Below are positions 9,082 through 18,245 of a DNA stretch of 62,513 nt, piece by piece. Made by a program: the position numbers and the translations under genes. Each line of letters starts with the position of its first letter. Position 1 is the stretch's first letter. The notes under the pieces were generated by a model. The model was given only the letters and a program-made list of their open reading frames with translations, had not been told where the DNA came from and ran no database searches. Origin of the DNA: Cryobacterium sp. PH31-AA6 (GTDB taxonomy: Bacteria; Actinomycetota; Actinomycetes; Actinomycetales; Microbacteriaceae); NCBI RefSeq assembly GCF_030063195.1, contig NZ_JASISS010000020.1, positions 1 through 62,513 of the forward strand, given 5' to 3'.

Positions 9082-9241
9082 GGTCGTATTCTCCCGTGCC
9101 CGGGGCTCCGCCGCCAAACCGCAGCTGCCGATTCCCCCTTCGGCGGGCGGATGCCGCCGCGGTCGTGCGCGAATGAGCGAAATCACCGCAAGTGGGGGGA
9201 GAGGATCGCCGGTGAAATGGTCGGGCAATTAGAGTGGGGGC

Positions 9242-10075
9242 ATGCTGAAGACCGATAACAACCCGCTCGACGCGCCAGAAACCGATCCGTTCGACGTCGC
9301 GCGCATCGCGGCCGACGAGATCGCCGCGCGTACCGGCGTCGCCCGGCACGACATCGCACTCACCCTGGGCAGCGGCTGGGGCAAGGCCGCGGACCTGATC
9401 GGCGAGACCACGCACACGATCCCCGCCCAGGAGATCACGGGTTTCAGCGCCCCCGCCCTGGTCGGCCACGCCGGCATGCTGCGGTCGGTGTTGCTGCCCA
9501 GCGGAAAGCGCGCCCTCATCATTGGCGCCCGCACCCACTACTACGAGGGCCACGGCGTGCGCCGGGTCGTGCACAGTGTGCGCACGGCCGCGGCAACGGG
9601 CGTGTCGACCATGATCCTCACCAACGGTGCCGGAGGCATCCGCGAAACGTGGACGCCCGGAACCCCTGTGCTGATCAGCGACCACATCAACCTCACGGCC
9701 GACTCCCCGTTGGAGGGCGCGACCTTCGTCGACCTCACCGACCTGTACTCGGCACGCCTGCGCGCCCTGGCCCGCACCATCGACCCGACGCTCGACGAGG
9801 GCGTCTACTGCCAGTTCCGCGGCCCGCACTACGAGACCCCCGCCGAAGTGCAGATGGCGAAGGCGATCGGCGGCCACATCGTCGGCATGTCCACCGCACT
9901 GGAGGCCATCGCGGCCCGCCAGGCCGGGATGGAGATCCTCGGGCTCTCCTTGATCACCAACCTGGCCGCCGGCATCCAGAAGGAGCCGCTCAGCCACGGC
10001 GAGGTGCTCGAGGCCGGGAAACTGGCCGAGCCCGTCATCGGCGCGCTGCTCGCCCGGATCGTGGCCGCACTGTGA
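9242..10075 (+). CDS. punA: purine nucleoside phosphorylase (trimeric, PNP/MTAP type)
   Basis: A 277-residue enzyme that cleaves purine (deoxy)ribonucleosides with phosphate to base and (deoxy)ribose-1-phosphate. Family marks: LTLGSGWGKAADLI near the N-terminus (phosphate loop), GARTHYYEGHGVRRVVHSVR, LTNGAGGIRE, a purine-binding region ending in YCQFRGPHYETPAEVQ, and GMSTALEAIAARQAGMEI followed by SLITNLAAG. This pattern is the trimeric type rather than hexameric DeoD. The stop overlaps the GTG of the next gene (GTGA), so pentose-1-phosphate made here can be handled by the coupled mutase. ATG 9242 is used. Confidence 0.92.
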   Translation: MLKTDNNPLDAPETDPFDVARIAADEIAARTGVARHDIALTLGSGWGKAADLIGETTHTIPAQEITGFSAPALVGHAGMLRSVLLPSGKRALIIGARTHYYEGHGVRRVVHSVRTAAATGVSTMILTNGAGGIRETWTPGTPVLISDHINLTADSPLEGATFVDLTDLYSARLRALARTIDPTLDEGVYCQFRGPHYETPAEVQMAKAIGGHIVGMSTALEAIAARQAGMEILGLSLITNLAAGIQKEPLSHGEVLEAGKLAEPVIGALLARIVAAL

Positions 10076-11865
10076 GCCTCGACGGCACGGCCGGCCAGGA
10101 CGAGTCCCCGGCCGGCGACACCCCGGAACCGGTGCTTCCCGACACCATGGTGCTCGACATCATCGACACAACGGATGCCGCGACGGCACTGATCCGCAAG
10201 GCCAACGCCTGGCTGGATCAGGACCCGGACTCCGAAACCCAGGCCGAGCTGCGCCTGCTGGTGCGAGGCGCCGGCGACGGCGACCCCGCCGCCATCACCG
10301 AGCTGCACTCCCGCTTCGACGAACGACTCGCCTTCGGCACCGCGGGCCTCCGCGGTGCGATCGCGGCCGGCTCAAACCGGATGAACCGCGTGCTCGTCTC
10401 CCAGGCCGCCGCCGGTCTCGCCGCGTATCTCCGCGCCGCCGCCGCTCCGGGGCAGACGCCCTCGGTCGTGATCGGCTACGACGGACGCAAGAACTCGCAC
10501 GTCTTCGCCACCGACACGGCGGCCATCATGTCCGGTGCCGGGGTGCACGCCATCCTGCTCCCCCGCCTGCTGCCCACCCCCGTGCTCGCCTTCGCGGTGC
10601 GACACCTCGACACGGCCGCCGGCGTGATGGTCACCGCGTCGCACAACCCGCCGCAGGACAACGGCTACAAGGTCTACCTCGGCGGCGCGAACAAGGGCTC
10701 GCAGATCGTCTCCCCCGACGACGCTCACATCGCCACCGAGATCCTCCGGGTGGCGACCGAGCAGCGCGTGCCCGACCTGCCCCGCGCCGCCTATGAGACG
10801 GCGCCCGAGTCCGTCGTGCAGGCCTACATCGACGCCACCGCCGGTATCGCCCATCCCCCGCGCGCGCAGGTGAACACCGTGTACACCGCCCTGCACGGGG
10901 TGGGCTGGGACACCACCCGGCGCGTGTTCGAGGCCGCGGGCTTCGACCTGCCGACCCTCGTCGACGCCCAAATCGCCCCTGACGGCCATTTCCCCACGGT
11001 GGCGTTCCCCAACCCTGAGGAGCCCGGCGCCCTCGACCTGTCGTACCAGACGGCCAGGGAAGCCGGTGCCGAACTGATCATCGCGAACGACCCGGACGCC
11101 GACCGGCTCGCGATTGCGATCCCCGACCCGGACTCCGGCACCGGCTACCGTCGACTGAGCGGCAATGAGGTCGGTGCCATCCTCGGCTGGCGGGCCGCCG
11201 AACTCGCGCAGGACGCGGCGGGCGACGGCGGGGCCGACGGCACTCTCGCCTGTTCGATCGTGTCCTCTCCCGCCCTGCAGGCGGTCGCCGCGGCCTACGG
11301 GCTGCGCTTCGCCGACACCCTGACCGGCTTCAAATGGGTGTCCAGGGCGCCCAACCTGATCTTCGGCTACGAGGAGGCCCTCGGCTACCTCGTGAACCCG
11401 GGCACCGTGCGCGACAAGGACGGTATCTCCGCCGCGGTGGCCCTGCTCTCCCTGGTCAGCGACCTCAAGGCCGACGGCCTCACGCTCTCCGACCACCTCG
11501 ACCGGTTCAGCGCCAGGTTCGGCCACTTCGCCTCCGGCCAGATCTCGGTTCGGGTGACCGACCTCACCGAGATCGAACGCGTGATGACCCGGTTGCGTGA
11601 AAACCCGCCGGCGTCGATCGGCAGCATCCGGGTCGACCACATCGACGACCTCTCGGCCGGCTTCAACGGCCTCCCGCCCAGCGATGTGCTGCGGATCCGG
11701 CTCGTCGACGGTTCCCGCGTGATGGTGCGCCCGAGCGGCACGGAACCCAAACTCAAGGTGTACCTGGACACGAGCAGCACCGACGGCACCGTGACCGAGC
11801 GGAAGGCGGCGGCCGAGGCCGCCCTCGCCGAGCTCGACCGCGGCATGCGCGAGCTGATCAGCTAG
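10072..11865 (+). CDS. alpha-D-phosphohexomutase family enzyme (PgcA/PGM2-like), candidate phosphopentomutase
   Basis: A 597-residue phosphosugar mutase. Visible motifs in order: FGTAGLRGAIAAGSNRMN, the phosphoserine loop VMVTASHNPPQDNGYKVYL, the metal loop NDPDADRLAIAI, the sugar loop FGYEEALGYLVNPG and the phosphate-binding RPSGTEPKLKVYLD. The open frame extends far upstream through the nucleoside phosphorylase gene, but GTG 10072 overlaps that gene's stop as GTGA and gives the expected family length. Annotation as phosphoglucomutase/phosphomannomutase is the default. Coupling to purine nucleoside phosphorylase, and no deoB-like gene in the window, suggest ribose-1-phosphate to ribose-5-phosphate conversion, as in the PGM2 branch. 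That role is inference. Confidence 0.88.
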   Translation: MSLDGTAGQDESPAGDTPEPVLPDTMVLDIIDTTDAATALIRKANAWLDQDPDSETQAELRLLVRGAGDGDPAAITELHSRFDERLAFGTAGLRGAIAAGSNRMNRVLVSQAAAGLAAYLRAAAAPGQTPSVVIGYDGRKNSHVFATDTAAIMSGAGVHAILLPRLLPTPVLAFAVRHLDTAAGVMVTASHNPPQDNGYKVYLGGANKGSQIVSPDDAHIATEILRVATEQRVPDLPRAAYETAPESVVQAYIDATAGIAHPPRAQVNTVYTALHGVGWDTTRRVFEAAGFDLPTLVDAQIAPDGHFPTVAFPNPEEPGALDLSYQTAREAGAELIIANDPDADRLAIAIPDPDSGTGYRRLSGNEVGAILGWRAAELAQDAAGDGGADGTLACSIVSSPALQAVAAAYGLRFADTLTGFKWVSRAPNLIFGYEEALGYLVNPGTVRDKDGISAAVALLSLVSDLKADGLTLSDHLDRFSARFGHFASGQISVRVTDLTEIERVMTRLRENPPASIGSIRVDHIDDLSAGFNGLPPSDVLRIRLVDGSRVMVRPSGTEPKLKVYLDTSSTDGTVTERKAAAEAALAELDRGMRELIS

Positions 11866-11917
11866 TCGCGCGCGCCCGGCCGCAGGCGCAGTTCCCGCGC
11901 AACGTGGCGGGGCGCGG

Positions 11918-12190
11918 CTAGCCCAGTGCGGTTTCCAGTTTCGCGACGAGCTCGTCCACGTCGAAGTAGTTTTCGATCACGATGACGTCGGCGTTGGTCT
12001 TGCCGATCGCCTCCACCAGCTCGGACGAGGTGAGGATGACCTGAGCGTCAAAGCCGACCTTCTGCACCCCGGCAACGTCCGTCGCGGTCACATCCGCCTC
12101 GATCTCCAGGCGCGCCAGGGCGCGCTCGGCGTTGACCTTGAGAATCGCGGACGTGCCGATTCCGACACCACACAGGGCGACGATCTTCAT
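11918..12190 (-). CDS. PTS IIB-like protein (lactose/ascorbate-type IIB fold)
   Basis: A 90-residue protein beginning MKIVALCGVGIGTSAILKVN. The P-loop-like C-G-x-G-x-G-T-S around Cys7 is the phosphocysteine loop of ascorbate-type (UlaB/SgaB) IIB proteins. The chain ends after about 90 residues, the usual length for a free-standing IIB. Its ATG overlaps the stop of the IIA gene by one base (TAATG). No IIC membrane component follows: the next gene downstream is the convergent phosphohexomutase. It is the last gene of the nucleoside operon, so either the IIC is elsewhere or the pair has a regulatory role. Confidence 0.82.
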   Translation of the reverse strand: MKIVALCGVGIGTSAILKVNAERALARLEIEADVTATDVAGVQKVGFDAQVILTSSELVEAIGKTNADVIVIENYFDVDELVAKLETALG

Positions 12191-12651
12191 TACAGCTCCT
12201 CGGCTGGTGCGGTGACACCGAGCAGGGCACGGATGCTGTCGACATCCGAAGCCGCCGCGAGCGCCGGTATCACGTGGGGGTCGTTGAACACATTGGCCAG
12301 CTCCGCGACGAGCAGCACGTGCTCGTCACCGCTGGTCACGGCCAGGCCGAGCACGACGCTGACCGGGTCGTTGTGCGGGTGCCCGAACGCGACCGGCTCA
12401 GCCAGGGTGACGACGCTCAAACCCTCGGTGTGCACGTCCGGACCCGGCCGGGCGTGCGCCAGGGCAAGCCCCGGCGCGATCACGACGTAGGCGCCGAACT
12501 CGTCGATCACGCCGATCATGCGCTTCGTGTACTCGTGCGAGGTCGATCCCGAGCGCTCCAGAGCATCACCGGCAGCGGAAACCGCGCCGCGCCAGTCAGC
12601 GACGTGAACGCCGATCGCGATTGCGTCGGTGGGGAGGGGAGGCAGTGGCAT
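12190..12651 (-). CDS. PTS IIA-like protein (mannitol/fructose-type, UlaC-like)
   Basis: About 153 residues from ATG 12651 (GTG 12660 is possible). The active-site signature of the fructose/mannitol/ascorbate IIA family is present as APGLALAHARPGPDVHTEG, with the phospho-accepting His in LAHARP, followed by LGLAVTSGDEHV and NVFNDPHVI. It would take phosphate from HPr and pass it to the IIB encoded one base downstream. It begins 37 bases after the adenosine deaminase stop, so it belongs to the nucleoside operon. A link between PTS phosphate flux and nucleoside metabolism is suggested only by position. Confidence 0.82.
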   Translation of the reverse strand: MPLPPLPTDAIAIGVHVADWRGAVSAAGDALERSGSTSHEYTKRMIGVIDEFGAYVVIAPGLALAHARPGPDVHTEGLSVVTLAEPVAFGHPHNDPVSVVLGLAVTSGDEHVLLVAELANVFNDPHVIPALAAASDVDSIRALLGVTAPAEEL

Positions 12652-12688
12652 GGGAACTTTCACGGTGTCAATCGGTCGAACATCGGGG

Positions 12689-13810
12689 TCAGACCCCTTC
12701 GAAGCCGGCGACGATGGCGTCGGCCAGTTCCTCGCGCTCCTCGAGCGGGAGGAATGCCGCCTGCGCGGCGTTGAGCTGGAAGACCTCGAGGTCATCGACG
12801 TCGTAGCCGAACGCGTCGCTGAGCATGGCCAGCTCCTTGCTCAGGGTGGTCGCACTCATCAACCGGTTGTCGGTATTGACGGTGACTCGGAAGCCGAGCT
12901 GGTAGAGCAGGTCGAACGGGTGGTCGAGCAGGTCGTCGCCCCAGGCCGCGATCGCCCCGGTCTGCAGGTTGGACGACGGGCTCAGTTCCAGCGCGATCTC
13001 CCGGTCACGCACCCACTGGGCCACCGGGCCGAGGGTGACGTAGGTGTTGTCGTCGTCGTCCTGACGGCCGACGACGATGTCCTCGGCGATGCGCACTCCG
13101 TGGCCGAGGCGCAGCGCCCTGCCGTCGAACAGGGCGCCGCGGATGCTCTCCAGGCCGTCTGCCTCGCCGGCGTGCACGGTGACGGGCATGAAGGCGGTGG
13201 CGAGGAATTCGAACGCGTCGCGGTGGTTGTGTGCCGGGAAACCGAGTTCGGCGCCGGCGATGTCGAAGCCGACGACGCCGGCGGTGCGGTGCCGCACGGC
13301 CAGTTCGGCGATTTCGAGGCTTCGGTCGGCGTGCCGCATGGCCGTGATCAGCTGGCCGATCTTGATGCTGTGGCCCGCCGCGGCTGCGGTGGCGATGCCG
13401 GCCTCGATGCCGGCCTGCACGGCCTCGACGGTCTGATCGAGGGTAAGGCCGCGGGTCAGGTGCTGCTCGGGCGCCCAGCGCACCTCGCCGTAGATGACGC
13501 CGTCCGCGACGAGGTCCTCGACGAATTCACGGGCGACCCGGGTCAGGCCCTCCGCGGTCTGCATGACGGCGCAGGTGACGTCGAAGGTCTTGAGGTATTC
13601 GACCAGGGAGCCGGAGTTGGCCTGGTCGGCAAACCACTCGGCCAGGTCGGCAGGGACGGTGCTCGGCAGGGCGAAGTCGATCGCCTGGGCCAGCTCGATG
13701 ATGGTGCCCGGGCGCAGCCCCCCGTCGAGGTGGTCGTGCAGGGAGATCTTCGGCAGTGCGTTGATGCTCACGCCGCCGGGCAGCAGGTATTCCTCAGGGC
13801 TCATGTTCAC
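12689..13810 (-). CDS. add: adenosine deaminase
   Basis: A 373-residue zinc hydrolase that converts adenosine or deoxyadenosine to inosine or deoxyinosine. Marks: metal-binding LPKISLHDHLDGGLRPG (HxH), GEVRWAPEQHL, the catalytic VTVHAGEAD (His-Glu pair), LRLGHGVRI, and the C-terminal Asp pair region VTVNTDNRLMS. Start is GTG 13810 or the in-frame ATG two codons later; neither has a strong ribosome site. The gene is separated from deoA by 127 bases and followed by the PTS-like pair. Its product inosine is the substrate of the purine nucleoside phosphorylase at 9242-10075. Confidence 0.92.
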   Translation of the reverse strand: MNMSPEEYLLPGGVSINALPKISLHDHLDGGLRPGTIIELAQAIDFALPSTVPADLAEWFADQANSGSLVEYLKTFDVTCAVMQTAEGLTRVAREFVEDLVADGVIYGEVRWAPEQHLTRGLTLDQTVEAVQAGIEAGIATAAAAGHSIKIGQLITAMRHADRSLEIAELAVRHRTAGVVGFDIAGAELGFPAHNHRDAFEFLATAFMPVTVHAGEADGLESIRGALFDGRALRLGHGVRIAEDIVVGRQDDDDNTYVTLGPVAQWVRDREIALELSPSSNLQTGAIAAWGDDLLDHPFDLLYQLGFRVTVNTDNRLMSATTLSKELAMLSDAFGYDVDDLEVFQLNAAQAAFLPLEEREELADAIVAGFEGV

Positions 13811-13937
13811 GTGTCCAATCTACCGGCCACGACGCTGGGAGTCTCCCTGATTCCCGAACCCGACGGCGTCAACCGGGTAGCCGAGATACGGCGGTCTCCG
13901 GGGTGCCTGGCCACGGCAACCCGGAGGTGCGGCGGGT

Positions 13938-15257
13938 TCAGCGGCCGATGCGCTCGGCGATCAGGGGGCCGCCGTCAAGGATGGGCTCGCCGGGGTCGCC
14001 GATCCGGTACGCGCCCTCGACGGCCTCGAGGGCGCGTGCGAAGCGTTCCGGCTCGTCGGCGCTGAGCGTGAACAGGGGCTGGCCCGCCCGCACGGTGTCG
14101 CCGGGCTTGGCGTGCAGGTCAATCCCTGCGGCGTGCTGAACCGGGTCCTGCTTGCGGGCACGGCCGGCTCCGAGGCGCCAGGCGCCGATGCCGAACGGCA
14201 GCGCCTGCTGCTCGACCAGGACACCATCGCGTTCGGCGGTGACGACGTGGGTCTCCCGGGCAACCGGCAGCGCCGCATCCGGGTCGCCGCCCTGCGCGCG
14301 GATGACTTCCCGCCACTTGTCCATCGCCCGGCCGTCCTTCAGCGCGGCCTCGACGTCGACGCCGGTGATGCCGACCAGGTCGAGCATCTCCCTGGCCAGG
14401 GCGACGGTGAGTTCGACGACATCCGACGGGCCGCCACCGGCCAGCACCTCCACGGACTCGCGCACCTCGTTGGCGTTGCCGATCGCGAGCCCGAGCGGCA
14501 CATTCATGTTGGTGAGCAGGGCCGACATCGCCACGCCGGCGTCCTCGCCGAGCGCGACCATGGTGCGGGCCAGCTCACGGGAACGTTCGATGTCCTTGAG
14601 GAAGGCGCCGGATCCGAACTTCACGTCGAGAACCAGCGCGCTCGTGCCCTCGGCGATCTTCTTCGACATGATCGACGAGGCGATCAGCGGGATCGCCTCC
14701 ACGGTGCCGGTGATGTCGCGGAGCGCGTACAGCTTGCCGTCGGCGGGAGCCAGCCCGCGGCCGGCAGCGCAGATGACGCCGCCGGTCTCGCGCAACTGGG
14801 CGAACATCTCCTCGTTGGTGAGACTGGCCCGCCAGCCCGGGATGGATTCGAGCTTGTCGAGGGTGCCCCCGGTGTGGCCGAGGCCACGGCCGGACAGCTG
14901 TGGCACGGCCGCGCCGAACACGGCGACCAGCGGCATCAGCGGCAGGGTGATCTTGTCGCCCACACCCCCGGTGGAGTGCTTGTCGGTGGTCGGCTTGCCG
15001 AGGCCGGCGAAGCTCATCCGCTCGCCGCTGTTGATCATCGCCATGGTGAGGTCTTTGATCTCGCGGCGGGTCATCCCGTTGAGGAAGATCGCCATGGTCA
15101 TCGCGGCCATCTGCTCGTCACCGACGTAGCCGCGCGTGTACGCGTCGACCAGCCAGTCGATCTGAGCGGTGCTGAGCTCACCCAGGTCACGCTTGGTGTG
15201 GATCAGGTCGACGGCGTCGAAGGCCTCAATGGTGTTCTGGATGGTGCTCACGGTCAC
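13938..15257 (-). CDS. deoA: thymidine (pyrimidine-nucleoside) phosphorylase
   Basis: A 439-residue homodimeric enzyme that splits thymidine or deoxyuridine to base and deoxyribose-1-phosphate. Marks: TKRDLGELSTAQIDWLVDAY at the N-terminus, phosphate/substrate site KPTTDKHSTGGVGDK, the signature SGRGLGHTGGTLDKLESIPG, and a C-terminal domain with GDTVRAGQPLFTL. The start codon is GTG 15257, overlapping the cdd stop as GTGA, so translation is coupled to cytidine deaminase, which supplies uridine or deoxyuridine. Length matches the family. Confidence 0.93.
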   Translation of the reverse strand: MTVSTIQNTIEAFDAVDLIHTKRDLGELSTAQIDWLVDAYTRGYVGDEQMAAMTMAIFLNGMTRREIKDLTMAMINSGERMSFAGLGKPTTDKHSTGGVGDKITLPLMPLVAVFGAAVPQLSGRGLGHTGGTLDKLESIPGWRASLTNEEMFAQLRETGGVICAAGRGLAPADGKLYALRDITGTVEAIPLIASSIMSKKIAEGTSALVLDVKFGSGAFLKDIERSRELARTMVALGEDAGVAMSALLTNMNVPLGLAIGNANEVRESVEVLAGGGPSDVVELTVALAREMLDLVGITGVDVEAALKDGRAMDKWREVIRAQGGDPDAALPVARETHVVTAERDGVLVEQQALPFGIGAWRLGAGRARKQDPVQHAAGIDLHAKPGDTVRAGQPLFTLSADEPERFARALEAVEGAYRIGDPGEPILDGGPLIAERIGR

Positions 15258-15691
15258 TCTTCCCGGTATTCGGCGAGCTGCCGGGGCCCGAAGGCGTCCG
15301 GCAACACTTCATCAATGGTTCGCACACCCGACACGGTTTCCAGCAGCATGCCGGGAGCCGAGTGTTCATAGAGCAGTTGGCGGCACCGGCCGCAGGGCAT
15401 TAGCGTGCCGCCGGCACCGTCGACGCAGGTGAAGGCGACGAGGGTGCCCCCTCCGGTGAGGTGCAGCACGGAGACGAGCGCGCACTCGGCGCACAGGGTG
15501 AGTCCGTAGGACGCGTTCTCCACGTTGCATCCGGTGATCACCCGTCCGTCGCTGACCAGCGCGGCGGCGCCGACGGGGAAGTGCGAGTACGGCGCGTAGG
15601 CGTGGCTCATCGCCTCGACCGCGGCGTCCCGAAGAACGCCCCAATCGATGTCGGCCGAGGAGGGCACTGGCGCTGCTGTCGACCCGGTCAC
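15254..15691 (-). CDS. cdd: cytidine deaminase
   Basis: A 145-residue homotetrameric-type cytidine deaminase converting cytidine and deoxycytidine to uridine and deoxyuridine. Zinc ligands and the catalytic Glu are visible in GCNVENASYGLTLCAECAL (Cys of CAEC and Glu of NVENAS region) and LMPCGRCRQLL (two Cys). GTG 15691 overlaps the stop of the second permease gene as GTGA, and the 3' end overlaps deoA in the same way, so the transporter and catabolic genes form one coupled operon. Confidence 0.93.
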   Translation of the reverse strand: MTGSTAAPVPSSADIDWGVLRDAAVEAMSHAYAPYSHFPVGAAALVSDGRVITGCNVENASYGLTLCAECALVSVLHLTGGGTLVAFTCVDGAGGTLMPCGRCRQLLYEHSAPGMLLETVSGVRTIDEVLPDAFGPRQLAEYREE

Positions 15692-16983
15692 GACTTGATG
15701 TACGGCTTGCCGCTGGCGGCAGGTCCCCGGGACTGGCCGACCAGGCCGGCGACGGCGAAGATCGTGACGAGGTACGGGAGCATGAGCATGAACTCGCTCG
15801 GCACCGGGGAGCCGATGATGCTGAGCACGTTCTGCAGGTTACTCGCGAACCCGAAGAGCAGGGCGGCGAGGGTGGCCCGGATCGGGTCCCAGCGTCCGAA
15901 GATCACGGCGGCCAGCGCGATGAATCCGGCACCGGCCGTCATTTCCTTGCCGAACGCGCCGACCGAACCGAGGGTGAAGTACGCCCCGCCGAGGCCGACC
16001 ACGGCGCCGGCGATCGAGACGTTCCAGAACCGGGTGGCGGCTACGTTGATTCCGACGGTGTCTGCGGCCTGCGGGTGCTCGCCGACGCTGCGGAGGCGCA
16101 GTCCCCACTTGGTGTGGAAGATACCGTAATAGACCACGGCTACGGCCACGTACATGATGTACACGATGAGGGTCTGCCGGAAGAACACCGGGCCGATGAT
16201 CGGGATCTCGCTCAGGAGCGGAATATTGATCCGCTCGAACCGCGGCGGCTGGTTCAGGAGCACCGCGTTCGGCGCCATCACCTGCGAGTAGAGAAAACCG
16301 GTCATCCCGATCACGAGCACGTTGAGCACGACACCGACGATGACCTGGTCGACGAAGTACTTGATCGAGAAGGAGGCCAGGACCATCGAGACGAGCGTCC
16401 CGGCCAGCATCGCGGCCACGAGGCCGAGGAGCGGTTGGTTGGTCAGCGATGCGACCAGGGCCGAGGTGAACGCGCCGGCCAGCAGCTGACCCTCGATCGC
16501 GATGTTGACCACGCCCGCACGTTCGGAGATGACGCCGCCGAGCGCACCGAAGATGAGCGGCACGGCCAGGCTGAGCGACCCGAACAGCAGCCCGGGCACC
16601 GGGATGGACTTGTCGGCAGCGGCCCAGGCCAGGAAGCCGACCAGCAGCAGCACGGCGTAGACCGCGATCAGCCAGATCGGCGCCTTGGTCTTCGCCCGTA
16701 CCAGCCAGGCGCTCACGCCGGTGATCAGGAGCAGCAGGACGCTGATCACGATGCCGGTGACCCTGGTGGGCAGTTCGAGGTCGGGAAGCTGGATCAGGTC
16801 CCTCGAGGTGGACAACCTCATGGTGCTGACACCGTCCCGGCCGAAGGCCACCAGGAGAATGAACCCGAGGACGGTGAAGATCGTCAGGGCGATCGTCACC
16901 TTCCAGCTCTTCACGAACTCGAAATCGCCGCCGTTCGGCGCGGGGGTTGTTGCGGGCTGGACGACCGGAGCGACGGTGCTCAT
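15688..16983 (-). CDS. nucleoside ABC transporter permease 2 (NupQ-like)
   Basis: A 431-residue integral membrane permease of the BMP-type nucleoside importer family. A first hydrophobic segment (TIALTIFTVLGFILLVAFG) is followed, after a loop, by a cluster of about nine more. The coupling region includes GALGGVISERAGVVNIAIEG, characteristic of the second permease in this family, and WGLRLRSVGEHPQAADTVGI. It starts at ATG 16983, overlapping the stop of permease 1 (ATGA). It is longer at the N-terminus than the usual roughly 310-residue NupQ because of the extra membrane segments. Acts in the cytoplasmic membrane with the ATPase at 18242-19762. Confidence 0.88.
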   Translation of the reverse strand: MSTVAPVVQPATTPAPNGGDFEFVKSWKVTIALTIFTVLGFILLVAFGRDGVSTMRLSTSRDLIQLPDLELPTRVTGIVISVLLLLITGVSAWLVRAKTKAPIWLIAVYAVLLLVGFLAWAAADKSIPVPGLLFGSLSLAVPLIFGALGGVISERAGVVNIAIEGQLLAGAFTSALVASLTNQPLLGLVAAMLAGTLVSMVLASFSIKYFVDQVIVGVVLNVLVIGMTGFLYSQVMAPNAVLLNQPPRFERINIPLLSEIPIIGPVFFRQTLIVYIMYVAVAVVYYGIFHTKWGLRLRSVGEHPQAADTVGINVAATRFWNVSIAGAVVGLGGAYFTLGSVGAFGKEMTAGAGFIALAAVIFGRWDPIRATLAALLFGFASNLQNVLSIIGSPVPSEFMLMLPYLVTIFAVAGLVGQSRGPAASGKPYIKS

Positions 16984-18245
16984 TTCGCTGCCACCTCCTG
17001 GGAAACGTTGGGCTGGGTCGTGCGACGGGCTGCGCCCGGCACCGGAAGGCGGAAGATGGCCCGCACGAGTGGCGGTGCCGCGATGAACAGCACGATCAGG
17101 GACTGGACGACGAGCACGATATCGATCGGCACGCCCTCGGCGGCCTGCATCGAGAACCCGCCGGCCTTGAACGCGCCGAACAGGATGCCGGCCCAGAAGA
17201 CCCCCCAGGGCTTGGAACGGCCGAGCAGCGCGACCGTGATGGCGTCGAAGCCGATGCTGGAGTCGAGCCCGGCTCCGAATCCGCTGGTGCTGGTGCCCAG
17301 GACCTGATTGATCCCGGCGAGGCCGACCAGTCCGCCGGACAGCATCATCGCGTAGACGTACATCCGCTGGACGCTGATCCCGGCCACCCTGGCCGCGTTG
17401 GGGTTGAACCCGACGGCGCGGAACTGGAAACCCAGGTTGGAACGCGAGAGCAGCCACCAGGTGAAGATCGTGGCGGCGATGGCCAGGATGAACCCGAAGT
17501 GCAGGGTATAGCTCGGGCCGAGGAGGTCGGGGAAGACCGCCGTCACTTTGGTGGCGGGGCTCTTGGGGTTGTTCGAGCCGGGGGTCTTCAGGAAGCCGTC
17601 ACGGAGCAGGTAGCTGATCAGGTAGAACGCCACATAGTTGAGCATGATGGTGGTGATCACCTCGTGGGCGCCGGTGCGGGCCTTGAGCAGACCGACGATG
17701 CCGCCCCACAGGGCGCCACCGAGGATTCCGACGACGAGTGCGACCACCATGTGCAGCCCGTAGGGCAGGTCGACCGCGAATCCGACCCAGCCGCCCAGGG
17801 CCGCCGCGATCAGCATCTGGCCGCGGCCGCCGATGTTGAACATGCCGGCCCGGAAGCCGAGCGCCACCCCGAGGCCCGCCATGATCAGCGGGGTTGCGAA
17901 GGTGAGCGTTTGGGTGAGGGGCTTGATCCCGTCGGCAAAACTCGGCCGGCGGAAGTTGTAGATCGACCCCTGGAAGAGCGCCGAGTACGCCCCGGCCACC
18001 GAGTTCCAGATCTCGACCAGGGTGTCGCCCGGCCGGGAGAAGAAGTAGCCGGCCGATGCCTGGACGTCTTTGTTGGTGAAGGCAATCATCACGGCGCCGA
18101 CGACGAGCGCCAGCACGACGGCGAGGACCGAGATGATGGCACTGCCCGTGGTGATCTCCCGGAACATCCGGTGCCAGCGGGTGGGCTCGCCGGCCGGCGA
18201 GGTCTCCGTGCCGGGCTGGGGCGCCTGGCCCTGTGTGGTGCTCAC
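16980..18245 (-). CDS. nucleoside ABC transporter permease 1 (NupP-like)
   Basis: A 421-residue membrane permease. After a cytoplasmic N-terminus rich in Pro/Thr, the first membrane segment is AIISVLAVVLALVVGAVMI. Later landmarks are GLGVALGFRAGMFNIGGRGQ (conserved in this permease family) and FRAVGFNPNAARVAGISVQR (cytoplasmic coupling helix). Start is GTG 18245, overlapping the ATPase stop as GTGA; the frame stays open further upstream but lies within the ATPase gene. It forms a heterodimeric channel with the product of 15688-16983. Confidence 0.88.
   Translation of the reverse strand: MSTTQGQAPQPGTETSPAGEPTRWHRMFREITTGSAIISVLAVVLALVVGAVMIAFTNKDVQASAGYFFSRPGDTLVEIWNSVAGAYSALFQGSIYNFRRPSFADGIKPLTQTLTFATPLIMAGLGVALGFRAGMFNIGGRGQMLIAAALGGWVGFAVDLPYGLHMVVALVVGILGGALWGGIVGLLKARTGAHEVITTIMLNYVAFYLISYLLRDGFLKTPGSNNPKSPATKVTAVFPDLLGPSYTLHFGFILAIAATIFTWWLLSRSNLGFQFRAVGFNPNAARVAGISVQRMYVYAMMLSGGLVGLAGINQVLGTSTSGFGAGLDSSIGFDAITVALLGRSKPWGVFWAGILFGAFKAGGFSMQAAEGVPIDIVLVVQSLIVLFIAAPPLVRAIFRLPVPGAARRTTQPNVSQEVAAK

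Noticed and set aside
12629..14065. 478-residue plus-strand frame opposite add
   Set aside because: Antisense to a clear adenosine deaminase; low-complexity Gly/Asp/Val-rich composition typical of GC-rich shadow frames.
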